Shown here piece by piece: positions 1 through 14,005 of a stretch of 64,000 bases of DNA. The notes beneath the pieces were generated by a model. That model was not told the DNA's origin and did no database searches. It saw only the letters and a list, made by a program, of their open reading frames with translations. Numbering within the stretch: the stretch's first letter is position 1; every line of letters begins with the position of its first letter. The stretch is taken from contig RPFO01000692.1 in NCBI GenBank assembly GCA_009746045.1, forward strand, positions 1,055,082 to 1,119,081, written 5' to 3'. The translations under genes were made by a program, and so were the position numbers. The DNA is from Mesostigma viride. Its lineage: Eukaryota > Streptophyta > Mesostigmatophyceae > Mesostigmatales > Mesostigmataceae.

Positions 1-106
1 AGCACTGCAACGTTACGCGACAGATACTTTAGCCACATGGATGGAAAATGGGACGTCGGTTGTGGTATGAAGGGGAGTTCTAATTTTGCCAGAAAGGCAC
101 AGAAGA

Positions 107-3615
<3,509 letters not shown>

Positions 3616-3878
3616 GCATTTTACCTGCTTCTGAATTCCCGGTTACCCATTAGTATATCAGGTTGGCCATGCTTTGAGTTGTACAAGCCTTCTAATCCGA
3701 ACCTGTGCGCACAGGCCCCTCCCTCTGATCTGGATATGAATGATGACCTCCATATAGCTACTGTGTCTATTGTCAGAGGCTTTTGAAAATGGTCCTCAAT
3801 GTGGGGGCCCAATGCCCGACGGGAGGGTCGATTAATTAATTATATGTTAATTAATCACGTCGATTAATTATATGTTAA
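3616..3878. other. Host gene 3' flank and AT-rich junction
   Basis: This is about 210 bp of 3' flank with no recognisable gene, then TTAATTAA-type repeats (about 3829-3878). I read these as the tail of the minus-strand SINE-like copy at 5624-5830, now separated from it by the TTAA element at 3879-5619. TTAA at 3875-3878 is the left target site of that element. Confidence 0.5.
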
Positions 3879-5619
3879 CCCGTGTTTTTTTTTTTAGAAC
3901 GCGATATACTGCGTTGTAAGCTATTTATAGAACACGTCATAACATCTAGGGAAAATTTTTTTTCATAGTCATGTGTATACTTTCCTGAAAGCCCATAAAT
4001 CAAAGGATTTTTTGAGCTACTCAGACCTACAATATGCTAATTCATTAGAGAGATACACTGGTTTGAATACAGGGGGGTCTGGCCATGACCGCGATTTGTT
4101 GACCCTAGGTCACAAGTCATGTGCTTATTCACAAATGGTTCATGAAAAAAATCTGGCTTCTTGCACGAGCTATGGGCAACATATGCAGGCTCTGTGAAAC
4201 AAAACTCAGGCCCATTGGGCCACTGGAGCTATTTTTTATTAGCATTACAATTACAACGCAGTACAACGCAGTGGGAAAAATGAGAGCCCTTCACAACATG
4301 ACCCAATGACACGAGCCCCATAAACGGGGATATCATGAGCTAGGAGGGTCAAAACGTTGAAAATAGGTGTTGTACAAGTTATACAGCATCAAACATGCAT
4401 CAAACATCATGACTGGCTGACATAATATTCTGAATCAGGCAGCCATAGCCAAAGCATCATCCACTCTCACAACGTGTTGAGCACATGCCTCGTGGGAAGG
4501 GAGGCACTGGGTTTTCATTCCATAACGTGTGCAATACTGAAAGAAAGAGGCATGTGGAATGCAAGGCTTGGATAGGTTGAGTGATCCATGAGCTTACATG
4601 CAGGCAAAGATGACGCTGGAATGCATGCTAGCAAATGGTGGCAAGATGCTAACAACGCATGATTATACACCATGATTATGGGCACCTAGCTTATCTTCTT
4701 GCACAATCAACGCAGTATAAACCATCAATATCCAATCCTCACGATATATGCACGGCTTGACGACGTATACAGCACCTAAATACTGCACAACTGCAGCCTG
4801 CTATGGCTGACATGCAAGCAACGTCGAGTAGGATGGCGGTCTTAGAGAGGCTGGGCAGAGGTCGGTAGAAATAAGTGGAAAACTGGTGCCCAGAAACTAG
4901 GTAGAAACACGATATACTTACGCCTGCAAGCACTATTGAGCCGGTGGCAGAGGCCATTTCCAGGAAAATACAGCATACCGTAGCAATAGCCACGGTCACG
5001 CCTTACGCTATTTGCAGGCACCATCATGCCCGGAGCTACCCAATAAAAGTCTGCACAAATCTCGGTTTAGCCGAGAGTCCGGGCGTTCGGAATGAATAAA
5101 CATGTGTTAAGAAGTCGAAACACCATGGAAATACCAAGCATGGTGCCGCAGCAGACCCGAGTCTTGCCGTAATAATATGTATGCCGGTTTCCAGGGTTTC
5201 CGCATGAAAGTTGGGTGAGAAACTGGAAAAATCTACGTTTCCTTTGCCCCAGTACCTCAACAAACTCGTAGAAACCTAATTATCAACCTTTGAACGCATC
5301 ATCATGGTCGTGCCACCCAACAGCCACTGAAATTCGCGCGAAAACTGGCGAGATCTACCTGCCGCCATCGCCGTCGTCTTCACCTTCGTCCCGCGAAAAT
5401 GCCTGATTTCAGTGGTACATATTTGTTTGCAGCTGTCACAAAAAAAATCCAAAAAATACGAGGATTTTTTCTTGAGTTCTACGGGATGTAAGGAGGCCGT
5501 CCACCGAGTTTCAGACCGAAAATCTCGTATCTACTGTGCCTGCCACGTGTCAGATTACAACGCAATACATCGCGTTCTAACCCTACAACGCGATACATCG
5601 CGTTGTAAAAAAACACGGG
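3879..5619. mobile_element. Non-autonomous TTAA-target DNA transposon (piggyBac-like)
   Basis: TTAA flanks both sides (3875-3878, 5620-5623). The ends are inverted: CCCGTGTTTTTTT on the left and AAAAAAACACGGG on the right. Just inside each end is a near-palindrome of the type CAACGCGATACATCGCGTTG. TTAA duplication and CCC-starting ends are the hallmark of piggyBac elements. No transposase is visible in 1741 bp; the longest reading frames are under 90 codons and show no domain. It inserted into the TTAA-rich tail of a SINE-like copy, which supplies ready targets. Confidence 0.72.
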
Positions 5620-5623
5620 TTAA

Positions 5624-5830
5624 TAAGTTAATTAAACACGTGCTCCCGTTGGGGAGTCATGGAGCACCACAGTGCTTTTAATCCCTGAGTGTGCACAACT
5701 GGCAGGGGGGCAGAGACCCCCCCGTTCCGTCATGCCACAGAGTGCACAATCAGACCCGTCGAAGTTAACGATCCGGCATCCCCTGTGATCCGGCACAGGT
5801 CCTGAATGTAGGGTTTTCCCAGCGTAGGTC
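5624..5830 (-). mobile_element. SINE-like copy, minus strand
   Basis: Read on the minus strand this ends in GGGATTAAAAGCAC, then the hairpin GTGCTCC...GGGAGCAC (5638-5665) and a TTAATTAA-like tail. The same 3' end is found at 13540-13990 and 39095-39371. The upstream part shares TGCCGGATCGTTA with the copy at 39095-39371. The 5' boundary near 5830 abuts a LINE ORF2 fragment. Confidence 0.6.
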
Positions 5831-5837
5831 ATTAAAG

Positions 5838-6345
5838 TCTTTGTATCAGGGTATTATGCCTCGTATTTCGGACGAGATTAGGCAGCGTAGGATAGCATTT
5901 GTAGGACATCTTGCTCGCACCAGCCAGGTCGACACCGCCCTTGGTCTGGCCGGGCCCCAGCGGCTTGGCCAACCAGGGCATATCCTGACCTGGCCTGGCC
6001 CCAAGGACATTCCCAGGAAGGTAGGTGAACCTGCCATGAACTGCATACAGATGTTGCTGGCCGACCTAGTGGTCCCAGCTCAGTCTGAACACCGCATTCA
6101 CTCCCTCTCTCTTCTTTGGACTGCCATGCAGATCAAGAAGCGGTGGCAGAACATTGTCCAGGCTCACACGCCAGCCCCTGTGGGCAAGCCACCCCCCCCC
6201 CCCCCAAGAGGAAGGGGCGTCTTGCTGAGTAGTGTAGTTAGGATTTTTCTAGACCAGAAATTAAGCTTAGAGTTAGGTTCGTGCGATTACGCGGCTCCGC
6301 CCACCTCCATCCATCCAGCAAGGAATATGTGCTACATGATCTCCA
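5838..6345 (+). pseudogene. LINE ORF2 C-terminal fragment plus 3' UTR
   Basis: The open frame from 5841 carries RISDEIRQRRIAFVGHLART, the region just past the reverse transcriptase domain of many LINEs (usual form RISxxIRxRRLRFxGHxxR). Homologous segments lie at 8850-8920 and 11130-11210. A short CCATCCATCC run near 6306 corresponds to the ATCC array in the 3' UTR of related copies. The fragment is 5'-truncated, and its AATATGTGCTACAT end resembles the sequence at 13780. It is not functional. Confidence 0.7.
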
Positions 6346-6349
6346 AGCC

Positions 6350-7867
6350 ACGAGACCAGAACGAGCCACGAGCCACGAGGCAGTAGCCATGGCTGTCGGA
6401 GCTCATAACTTTCACGTTTGAGCACCGAATTTAGCCGTGAATATCACTATCGCTTCGTCTTTCTAAGATGCACATGCTGATATAATTTTCCGAGTCTAAA
6501 ACGCAATATATGACGAGCAAACGCCCGTCGACGCAACGCAGTTTGGCGGATGCGCTCGCCTTTGACAATGCGGCAGCTGAGGCTGCCGCTTCGCCAGATC
6601 CGGCAGGCAGCAGTGACACTAGTCGTGCACTGGTGGTCGCCCAGCAACCTCCCGGCCTCAATGCCTCGCCATCGGCATCGCCTGACCCTAAACGCGCCCG
6701 CCCCGCCGACAAAACTGGAGGGCCACGCTTCTCGGAACCGCGCTGTCGGCTCCAACCTTTCCAGGTCGATGATTACGACTGGACCACCATTTCTCCGAAT
6801 GATGCTATGCATCACATCTTCTTCGGGGACTACGCCTCGCTTTACGACCTGTGCCTCCATCTCCACGCCACTGGACGCCTCCTCGTCAGCGACGGCCGTC
6901 GCTGGCACAACATCAGCCAGATGTTCGGGTGTCCCCGCCCCCAACTCCAGCACGCCGTCCTCAACTCTCTTCTCCAGCGCTCTGATGGTGAGATCTGGGC
7001 TCCATCCATCTCCGCCCCCGCATTCCGTTCCATCCTCACGGAAGCCTTTCAGCAGCACGTGACCCCCCTTGCTGCCGACGTAGCAGCAATCGGCGGCACG
7101 CTGACTGCTGAACTTCCTCACATTTCCACCGCCGCCGCCTCCACCTCCACTGCCATTTCCGCCTCCACTGCCGACATCAAAGCCCAGCTCCTCGACCTCG
7201 ACCAACGCCTTCTTGAAAGCCACCGCCAACGCCCTTGAGAGCTTGCATGACACCGCCGGCCTCACCGCCCAGGCGGTGAAGGACATCGCCGCCCAGCCGG
7301 CGCCTGCTGGCCCGGCCGGCGATGCCCCCTCCACCTGGGCGGACTTGCTTAAGCAGCACACCACCTCCACCACCTCCACCATCTCGGCACAACTCAAGCA
7401 ACAAGCCCTCGACCTTCGCGAGGAAGCCGACATCGCCCGGCGCAGCCACAATGTCATCGTCAAGCCGACTTCGACCACTGAGCCGGCAGCTAGGTGAGAC
7501 CTCCACGAGCCTTCTTGAGGCATTTAAGCGCGCCATTTTTGCCCCCATGTTACTCACTGGTGAGCTGGACGTGTCGGCTGTCCGCCTCCCCCGCGCGCGG
7601 GGTAAGGCTGGCCCGGCACCCGTGCTCCTCACCTTTAAGTACATGGCGGACAAGCTGGCGTTCCTTAAATGCCGCAATAAGCTCTCGGAGACTCGCTTCA
7701 CGCTGGACGACGACTTGACCCTGGCCCAGCAACAGCGGTGACGCGAGCTATGGCCGACCTACCTTCAGCTCCGGCAGAGCGCAAGGGGGAAGCCGGTATA
7801 CTGGAGGGGGGCGGTCATCCACGTTGACCACAAGCCCTGGCAGCCCCCTCCTGCCACCTCAGACTAG
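6350..7867 (+). pseudogene. LINE 5' end and ORF1 (nucleic-acid-binding ORF1p)
   Basis: The 5' UTR is marked by a doubled GAGCCAC motif at 6362-6378. ORF1 opens at ATG 6510 and can be followed to TAG 7865-7867, with frame changes between about 7210 and 7420 and an in-frame TGA at 7739-7741. The N-terminal half is Ala/Ser/Pro-rich. The C-terminal part contains PVLLTFKYMADKLAF and TRFTLDDDLTLAQQQ followed by RELWPTYLQLRQ, which matches the C-terminal domain of L1/Tx1-type ORF1 proteins (pattern: RPVLVxF...DxTxxQxxxR). A second copy of this ORF1 is scattered over 14015-19640. The ORF2 that should follow is not contiguous here. Confidence 0.72.
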
Positions 7868-8127
7868 GAATATATATATTAAAAATATAATTACTTACAG
7901 CAGAGTGAAATCACTCAAAACCAAAGCAAACGCCCAGCTATAAACCTATATACAGAGCCATGTCAAAGCTCTACACTACGATAAGACCAATGGAAACTAG
8001 GAATATATATTAAAAATATAATTACTTACAGCAGAGTGAAATCACTCAAACCAAAGCAAACGCCCAGCTATAAACCTATATACAGAGCCATGTCAAAGCT
8101 CTATACTACGATAAGACCAATGGAAAC
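7864..8127 (+). repeat. Two tandem ~132-bp units
   Basis: Units 7864-7996 and 7997-8127 both start CTAGGAATATATAT and are nearly identical. They differ by small indels in AT- and A-runs and a C/T change near the end. A third CTAGGAATATATATA occurs alone at about 8261. The array directly follows the ORF1 stop. Confidence 0.85.
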
Positions 8128-8480
8128 GCCTAACGGGAGGAACCTAATAGCCCTGCTGCACCGCAAAATCAGCCCGCGTACGGCGGAGCATGATGTCAGC
8201 CATGGCCCGAGTCAGCGCCACCGACAAGCGTTGACGCCAATATGACGTCCAGGTCCGCGCCTAGGAATATATATACCAGTAGTGTAGATTAGTAAGGCTT
8301 AGCCTAGCATGTGGCCCCCGCGCATGTGAGCCCATAATGGCCCCAATGGATGTTGCCTTCAGAATTCAGCCACGCCCTGCCTATAATGGGACCCCCATGG
8401 ATGTCGCATTGAGAATTTAGCCATGCTATGCCATGCAGAGAGATGCTCTCTGTCGAGAAGCCATGCCCTAGCTCTTGTAT
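8128..8480. other. Inter-fragment region, no gene seen
   Basis: This 350-bp stretch joins the tandem units to the next LINE ORF2 fragment. It contains a loosely repeated motif (ATAATGG..CCCAATGGATGT and ATAATGGGACCCCCATGGATGT). I see no protein or RNA signature. Confidence 0.4.
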
Positions 8481-9215
8481 AGCCATGATGATCTCGAGTC
8501 CTGTATCGGGACCGCGTCAAGTTGCTGGGTAGCTTATACTCCCCAGCTCAGCGAGGCCGATGTGGACCACCGTATCTCCCTCGCCTGGCACGCTTTACGC
8601 CAATACCGGGCCCTGCATGTGGCGCAAGGCCGCAAGCCCTTCGGGCAAGATAGAGAAACAGGACCTAGGTAATAAAGGTCCTGGTCCTCCCTGTTCTTAC
8701 GTACGGGGCCGAGACGTGGACCCTCACCGCCGACCTTGCCAACAAGCTGGACGGCGCGGTCACGAACATGCTGCGATCCATTTTTCGTGTAGCAGGATAC
8801 GCTGCTCATCATGAACATTGTTCGCAATGAGGACCTGTATCTCGGCATGCCATATATCACAAGCGGCGCCTGCAGCTAGTAGGGCACTTAGCTCGCACAA
8901 ACCAGGTAGACACACCGGCCCCCCAGCGGGACTGCGCCCAGCTCAGCCTGGCCTGCACCTCCTTACGTGGGCCGGGCCCCGCAATACTAGACGCCGCAAG
9001 GCCCGCACCTTCAAAGAACAGCTAGTCAGAGGACATGGGGGGCCGGCCTAGGCCTCTCCGTGATCTGAAACAAGATGATGGACAAGGCCAAGTGGGCCCA
9101 GGTCATAGAGGACAACGAAACCCCTCCCGTGGGGAAGCGCCCGCGTTTGCAAACCCGCGGGAAGCACGCTATATAGACAGGACCCCTAGGGTAGAGAGCT
9201 TAGAATAATAGAGTT
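8481..9215 (+). pseudogene. LINE ORF2 fragment (RT thumb to C-terminus) and 3' UTR
   Basis: The pieces in order, in different frames, are: SEADVDHRISLAWHALRQYR (about 8550-8610), the region following RT; YGAETWTLTADLANKLDGAV (about 8701-8760); and HLARTNQVDT (about 8887-8916). This is the usual LINE order of LGS...AW, then TYGxExW, then RRLxxxGH. The 3' UTR continues to about 9215 and aligns with 12862-12990 of the neighbouring copy. Several frameshifts show it is dead. Confidence 0.7.
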
Positions 9216-9444
9216 GGTCAATGATTCAGGCGCGCAAGCGATTTGCCCGCATCGTGCGTAGGGAACCGGGGGTGCAGGTTGCCAACCGTTTCTGGCATTA
9301 TTATGGCGGGCCGGCGGGCGGAAACGGAGATTCGGCTGGCAGACATCATCTATGCAGACGACACCACCCTCTTCGAGGACACTGGGCACGGGCAGACGTA
9401 GCTAGCTTGACTGCCTGGCTATCGAGGCCCGTGCTGCCAGTGCA

Positions 9445-10267
9445 CTCAGTGTTTTTTTTAAGGTTTTCGTTACTAGTGGCGCTAGGCCACTTGTGGCGTT
9501 TCGAACTAAGAAAACTTCAGTTTACTCGGCCAATGTGTGGCTTTAAGCCAATTAAAATTGGGCTTGGCACGGCCACGTGTGGTGGGCTGGCTTTTTGGTG
9601 CAGCAAACGACCCTGCCGGCAGCGGGGTCAGCGCGGCGCGGCGCCGTACTGGCTGTACACAAGACAGGCGAGCGTCTCCGTCTCAGGCATCGGCGCCAGC
9701 CGCCGGGCGTACTTGGTACATTAACAACGATTACTACGTGCCGAAAGTCGAAACACATTACGGTAGTCAATGCAGTACTGTATGGCTGGCGAGTGACTAA
9801 TAATATCTGAGGCCTCGGCGCCAGCCACCAGGCCGCCAGCCAGCTGAAGCCTGAAAAGTGAAAATGCACACAAGCTGCAGTCAGACTGCACAGTGCACTC
9901 TGGTCTCTGGCAGCGGGCCACTTGCCACTTGGCACTTGGCCGGGCTCTACGTACATGCACTATGCAGTCAGTAAGTCAGTCATAGTAGTACTCATAGTAG
10001 TACTCATAGTAGTTCTAGTACTAGGGAGGCTTGTGGCGGAACGCCGGCCGGAAGACCGGCTGACACCGCCAATTGTGGCGTAACCTGTACTAGAGTGAAC
10101 TTCAGGCACGGCCACCCTGTGGCGAAACGAAACTACAAAGTAGAACAGCACGGCCAAATTGCGGCTTCTTGGGTGCCCTGTCAAAGTGGGTGGCACCGCC
10201 ACACTTTGCCAAAAAAATTCCACACCGCCACATTTGGCGGCATATCGCCACTAAAAAAAACACTGAG
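9445..10267. mobile_element. MITE-like element, 16-bp TIRs, TGCA target duplication
   Basis: The perfect inverted ends CTCAGTGTTTTTTTTA (9445-9460 and 10252-10267) are flanked by TGCA on both sides (9441-9444, 10268-10271). The 823-bp interior has many short GTGGCG/CGCCAC inverted motifs and no coding capacity. Removing it restores the LINE reverse transcriptase frame, which independently confirms both boundaries. I cannot assign the superfamily. Confidence 0.82.
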
Positions 10268-10514
10268 TGCATGGGGCTTGAGGTCAGCAAGCAGACAGAT
10301 CGAGGTTCTGGCGATTGGGCTCACCCACCCACCGCCAGCCCTCTTTCTCCTTGATGACGGCTCTCGAGCCCTGTATCGGGACGGTGTCAAGCTGCTGGGC
10401 AGCCTGCTTCCCAGCTGCGAGGCTGATGTGGACCACAGCATCTCCCTCGCCTGGCACGCTTTACGCCAATACCGGGCCCTGTGGCGCAAGCCCGGCCCTT
10501 GGCAAGATATAGAG

Positions 10515-10965
10515 AATTAATAAGCGCGTGACTGCGTCACGTGGGTGCCAATACAGAGTAAAGGAACCTTCAACCCTATATACACAGCGAGAAGGAGGGA
10601 GGGCGCCCTAGCTTCTCTCACTGCCGCAAGTGGGCAGGCCACAGAGCGCTCTCTCCATGCATGGCATGGTGCATCATGCCGGGGCGCAACACTGTGGGTG
10701 CAATACAACCAATGCAATACCATAGGTAGGCTGACGCATAGCTTATGCTACAAATGTGAGGTGGGCTCCAGACATCGGCAAGCTGATGACCACAAGGTGC
10801 CAGAGCTAATTGAAGGTACTATAACGCTGTGCGCTAATATCGTTTCAAGTGCTGTATAATGCCTAAGCTATCCCATAATCGATTGCCCCCAGCTCGACAA
10901 CTAGCTTGAGTGCTCTATCCCGGGGAAGCCCGGGGGGGCTTGATCCACAGTTTCTTGTAAGATAG
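10515..10965. mobile_element. Unclassified insertion in LINE ORF2
   Basis: The LINE sequence breaks after AAGATATAGAG and resumes at AAGATAGAGAAACAGG. The parallel copy at 8640-8700 lacks the intervening 450 bp. The flanks suggest an imperfect duplication of about 9 bp. The interior has no ORF with a recognisable domain and no clear inverted ends. Confidence 0.45.
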
Positions 10966-11385
10966 AGAAACAGGACCTCGTCCTTCCTGTTCTTACGTAT
11001 GGGGCCGAGACGTGGACCCTCACCGCCGACCTGGCAAGCTGGACGGCGCGGTCACCAACTGATGCTGCGATCCATTTTCAGAGTAGGATATGCTGCTCAT
11101 GTCCGCACTGAGGACCTGTACCTTGGCATGCCATATATCACCAGCACCATTAAGCAGCGGCGCCTGCAGCTAGTAGGGCACCTAGCTCGCACAAACCAGG
11201 TGGACACCTCGCGTGGCCGGCCCACCCGCGGGGCTGCGCCCAGCTCGACCTGGCTGGCACCTCCTGACGTGGGCCGGGCCCCGTGATGCTAGACGCCGCA
11301 AGGCCCGCACCTTCAAAGACCAGCTAGTAGAGGACATGGGGGGCCTATAGGCCTCAGACTCCATGATTTGGAACAAGATGATGGC

Positions 11386-12861
11386 CCGTGTTGGTCTGTA
11401 CGGCAGTACGGGGTATTCGGTAAAACCCGCGCGTACTGCAAAAGTACGGGTATTTTCGGGAGGGGTCAAAAATACGGGAAAAAATACGCAGTACGGCAGT
11501 ACGGGTATTTTTCAAGTTGTGGTTAAGAAGTACGGGGTATTTTTGAGGCGAATGCTGAAAAGTACAGGGTATTCCAAGGACGTGTGACCCTGCAGCCAAC
11601 AAATGTTACTACTATATAATTATTCTATGCTATTCGTAAATGAACATACAGTGGTAGTGACTTGCTACCTGCCACACTTGGATTTACATTGCAATACATC
11701 CTTCAAGTACATGTGTATATTGTGGTCATGCAAACTATTGACCATTTTACACCGGTCTCTTTTTTTATTATAATACCCTTTTATTATAATGCATCAGCCT
11801 TTTCAAAATTTGCATGAATGCCATCAACTCATGATATAATGCATGATTGAATATGGTATAGTGCACCCAGATCTCTGCCTTGATGCAGTGGATGTGATGA
11901 CGACGTGAAACGGAATGCCATTCTCGTAAAAGAAAGAGGGCTGGGCAAGGCGGACTTCCTGGAGCTGCACATTGGAAAAGCACTGTGGAATCGTCTTCTG
12001 CACTGCCTTGCCAGAGCCACAAGGGCTAGCACCCGGGGCAGCGGCAGGCAGAAGGGCCTTGGCAACGCGGGCACCGAGCGCTGCCCTCAGCTCTCTCCTT
12101 TCCAACCGGGCTGCCTCAGCCGCCTGAAGCCTCCCGATCAGGCCTTCTACATTCCCGGACTCCTTGCAAAACGCGGCTCCCTTGTTGGGGATGTGGCCGA
12201 GCTAGATGGCCGACAGCGCGATCCTTGCTAAAGCTGCCAGGCCTGCCGAACTTGTAATCGCACAGCTTGCACGCCCACCTCTGGCCGACTACCACCGGCC
12301 TCTTCATGAACGGCTTTTCCACCTCGTCAATCAGATGGAGGTATTGATACTCCTCTCCTTTTCTGTCGTATAGGGCTCTACGCAGTGCCGTGGTCGCCTC
12401 TTAGAAGGTGATTGCCTGGCGCACAATGCATGAACCGTCGCACCACCCTCCATTCTCCTTTGATTGCGTCCTTAATTCTAGAACTGTTCCTTTAACCCAT
12501 GCAATCGTGTCCTTCTAGAACTGCACGCGTGTCTCAACCTTATGATTCTGCCAGGCTGTCCCCTTACAGCTTTTCTCCCACGCAATAAAAAATCCTGTCA
12601 AAAAAGGAAAAGGGTGCACTGTCACGCGCGTACTAGGAAGTAGCTATGCACTCGCTGCAATTTCTGCTATCTCAGCACCGCGGACAGGTTCCTGGGCCTC
12701 AATCTCGCGTGACACCTGCCCCCCCGCCCTCCGCGACCTCCGAAATCGGCTAAGTCCAAAGTGAAAAACAGCGAAAATCGTACGGCGTACGCGGTCGAAA
12801 GCGTCCGTACCGTACAATACGGCGTACTTTCATACCCGAGTTGCCGTACGGACCAACACGG
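11386..12861 (-). mobile_element. hAT-family DNA transposon remnant
   Basis: The 8-bp target duplication ATGATGGC (11378-11385, 12862-12869) flanks inverted ends CCGTGTTGGTCYGTACGGCA. Near the left end are iterated subterminal motifs of the type ACGGGTATTTT. Eight-base duplications are the rule for hAT elements, and the minus strand carries pieces of a matching transposase (see 11824-12322). It inserted into the LINE 3' UTR. Confidence 0.82.
11824..12322 (-). pseudogene. hAT transposase N-terminal remnant (BED finger and DUF659 start)
   Basis: On the minus strand, 12322-12116 encodes VVVGQRWACKLCDYKF followed by a His, which looks like the C-x2-C half of a BED-type zinc finger, the DNA-binding domain at the N-terminus of hAT transposases. 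Another frame, 12105-11824, continues with IPQCFSNVQLQEV and FFYENGIPFHVV, the usual opening of the hAT DUF659 region. The catalytic RNase H-like and dimerisation domains are absent, so the element is an internally deleted, non-autonomous copy. The frames are shifted relative to each other. Confidence 0.65.
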
Positions 12862-13144
12862 ATGATGGCCCAAGACCAAGTGGGCCCATGCAGGTCATAG
12901 AGGACAACGAGCCCCCCCCCGTGGGGAAGCGCCCGCGTGTGCAAACCCGCGGGAGGCACACCAGACAGGTCCCCTAGGGTAGAGTTGATGTTGATAGGTT
13001 TGGATAGATGCTGTAGATAGATTGTGTAGATAGATGTTGTAGATAGACTAGTTAGACCGTTAGGATTGTTTGCACCCATCCATTCATCCATCCATCCATC
13101 AGGCCGGGTTAATGCTCCGTGACTCCCCAACGGGAGCACAAGTC

Positions 13145-13525
13145 TAATTAATTAATTAACTAACTAATAGAGTTGGCATGATGTTGTAGATAGATTTGAC
13201 CGGTAGGATTGTGTGTCCCCATCCATCCATCCATCCATCCATCCATCCATCCATCCATCCATCCATCCATCCATCCATCCATCCATCCATCCATCCATCC
13301 ATCCATCCATCCATCCATCCATCCATCCATCCATCCATCCATCCATCCATCCATCCATCCATCCATCCATCCATCCATCCATCCATCCATCCATCCATCC
13401 ATCCATCCATCCATCCATCCATCCATCCATCCATCCATCCATCCATCCATCCATCCATCCATCCATCCATATATCGGGGTTAATGCTCCGTGACTCCCCA
13501 ACGGGAGCACGAGTCTAACTAATTA
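13145..13525 (+). repeat. LINE 3' end with expanded (ATCC)62 array
   Basis: This is a 5'-truncated LINE 3' UTR starting TAATAGAGTTGG, with an (ATCC) array at 13221-13470 (250 bp, about 62 units), then the hairpin GCTCC...GGAGC (13486-13510) and a short TAATTAG tail. The equivalent tract in the neighbouring copy (13076-13100) has only about six units. PSIH and GWMD reading frames across the array are artefacts. Confidence 0.85.
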
Positions 13526-13539
13526 GTACAGTAGCCTTT

Positions 13540-14005
13540 GTACAGCCAGCCATGCTACGTCCTGGCTATGATCAGATTACTTGCCCACGCTCCTTGTTTT
13601 GATATGTTCACGCGGGTCTTCTTGCACCCTCTAGGTCGGCGCCCCTAGGTTGCCTGAATACAGTGGTGTGCAGGTGCCCTTTGTGCATCCAGAGCAGGTG
13701 TAGTTTACATCCCTACTACCCTTGTAGGAAGTAGCCTAGAATGTATAAGCCATAAGCCCCTTCTCCGGGATATGTGCTACATAAACTCCCAAAGGAATTA
13801 TGTTCCTAATTAATTAGTTAATTAATTATTGCACCCACAGACCTTGCTGGATCGTTTATCGTGTCCGATTGCTGCTGTGGCATGCCTCAGGCATGAAGGA
13901 GAAGGGGGGTCTCTGCCCTTTCTTCCTGTCGTGCACATACAGGGATTAAAAGCACTTCGCGGTGCTCCGTGACTCCCCAACGGGAGCACGAAATTAATTA
14001 ATTAA
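13540..14005 (+). mobile_element. SINE-like copy with a nested insertion
   Basis: It starts CAGCCATGCTACG like the minus copy at 39095-39371 and ends with GGGATTAAAAGCAC, the hairpin GTGCTCC...GGGAGCAC (13960-13988) and an ATTAATTAATT tail. Two copies sharing the same 5' start argue for a defined short element rather than randomly truncated LINEs. A 199-bp insertion at 13630-13828 is flanked by TTGCACCC (13622-13629, 13829-13836) and itself ends in a TTAATTAATTA tail, so it is another TPRT-type insertion. Confidence 0.6.

Larger units (their letters stand above)
9216..13139 (+). pseudogene. LINE ORF2 3' half and 3' UTR, interrupted by three elements
   Basis: LINE sequence occupies 9216-9444, 10268-10514, 10966-11385 and 12862-13139. 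The RT catalytic motif YADD is at 9351-9362, in IIYADDTTLFEDTG. Splicing out 9445-10267 restores a continuous frame reading LDCLAIEARAASA then WGLRSASRQIEVLAIG, a typical segment downstream of YADD. Later pieces are LLGSLLPSCEADVDHSISLA (about 10390-10450) and LRSIFRVGYAAHV with RRLQLVGHLARTN (about 11065-11200). The 3' UTR ends in a short ATCC run, the hairpin GCTCC...GGAGC near 13111-13138, and a TTAATTAA-like tail. The element type is a LINE of the L1/Tx1 or RTE-like sort; exact clade not determined. Confidence 0.75.

Noticed and set aside
6380-6430. LINE 5' UTR motif CATAACTTTCACG as evidence of an LTR
   Set aside because: Similar CATAACTTT motifs occur in the copia-like LTRs, but there is no paired repeat or duplication here.
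6447-7523. 358-codon minus-strand frame over the LINE ORF1
   Set aside because: GC-rich antisense of ORF1; Gly/Val-rich with no domain, while the plus frame carries the ORF1p signature.
13156-13518. PSIHPSIH and DGWMDGWM reading frames
   Set aside because: Translations of the ATCC array in a LINE 3' UTR.
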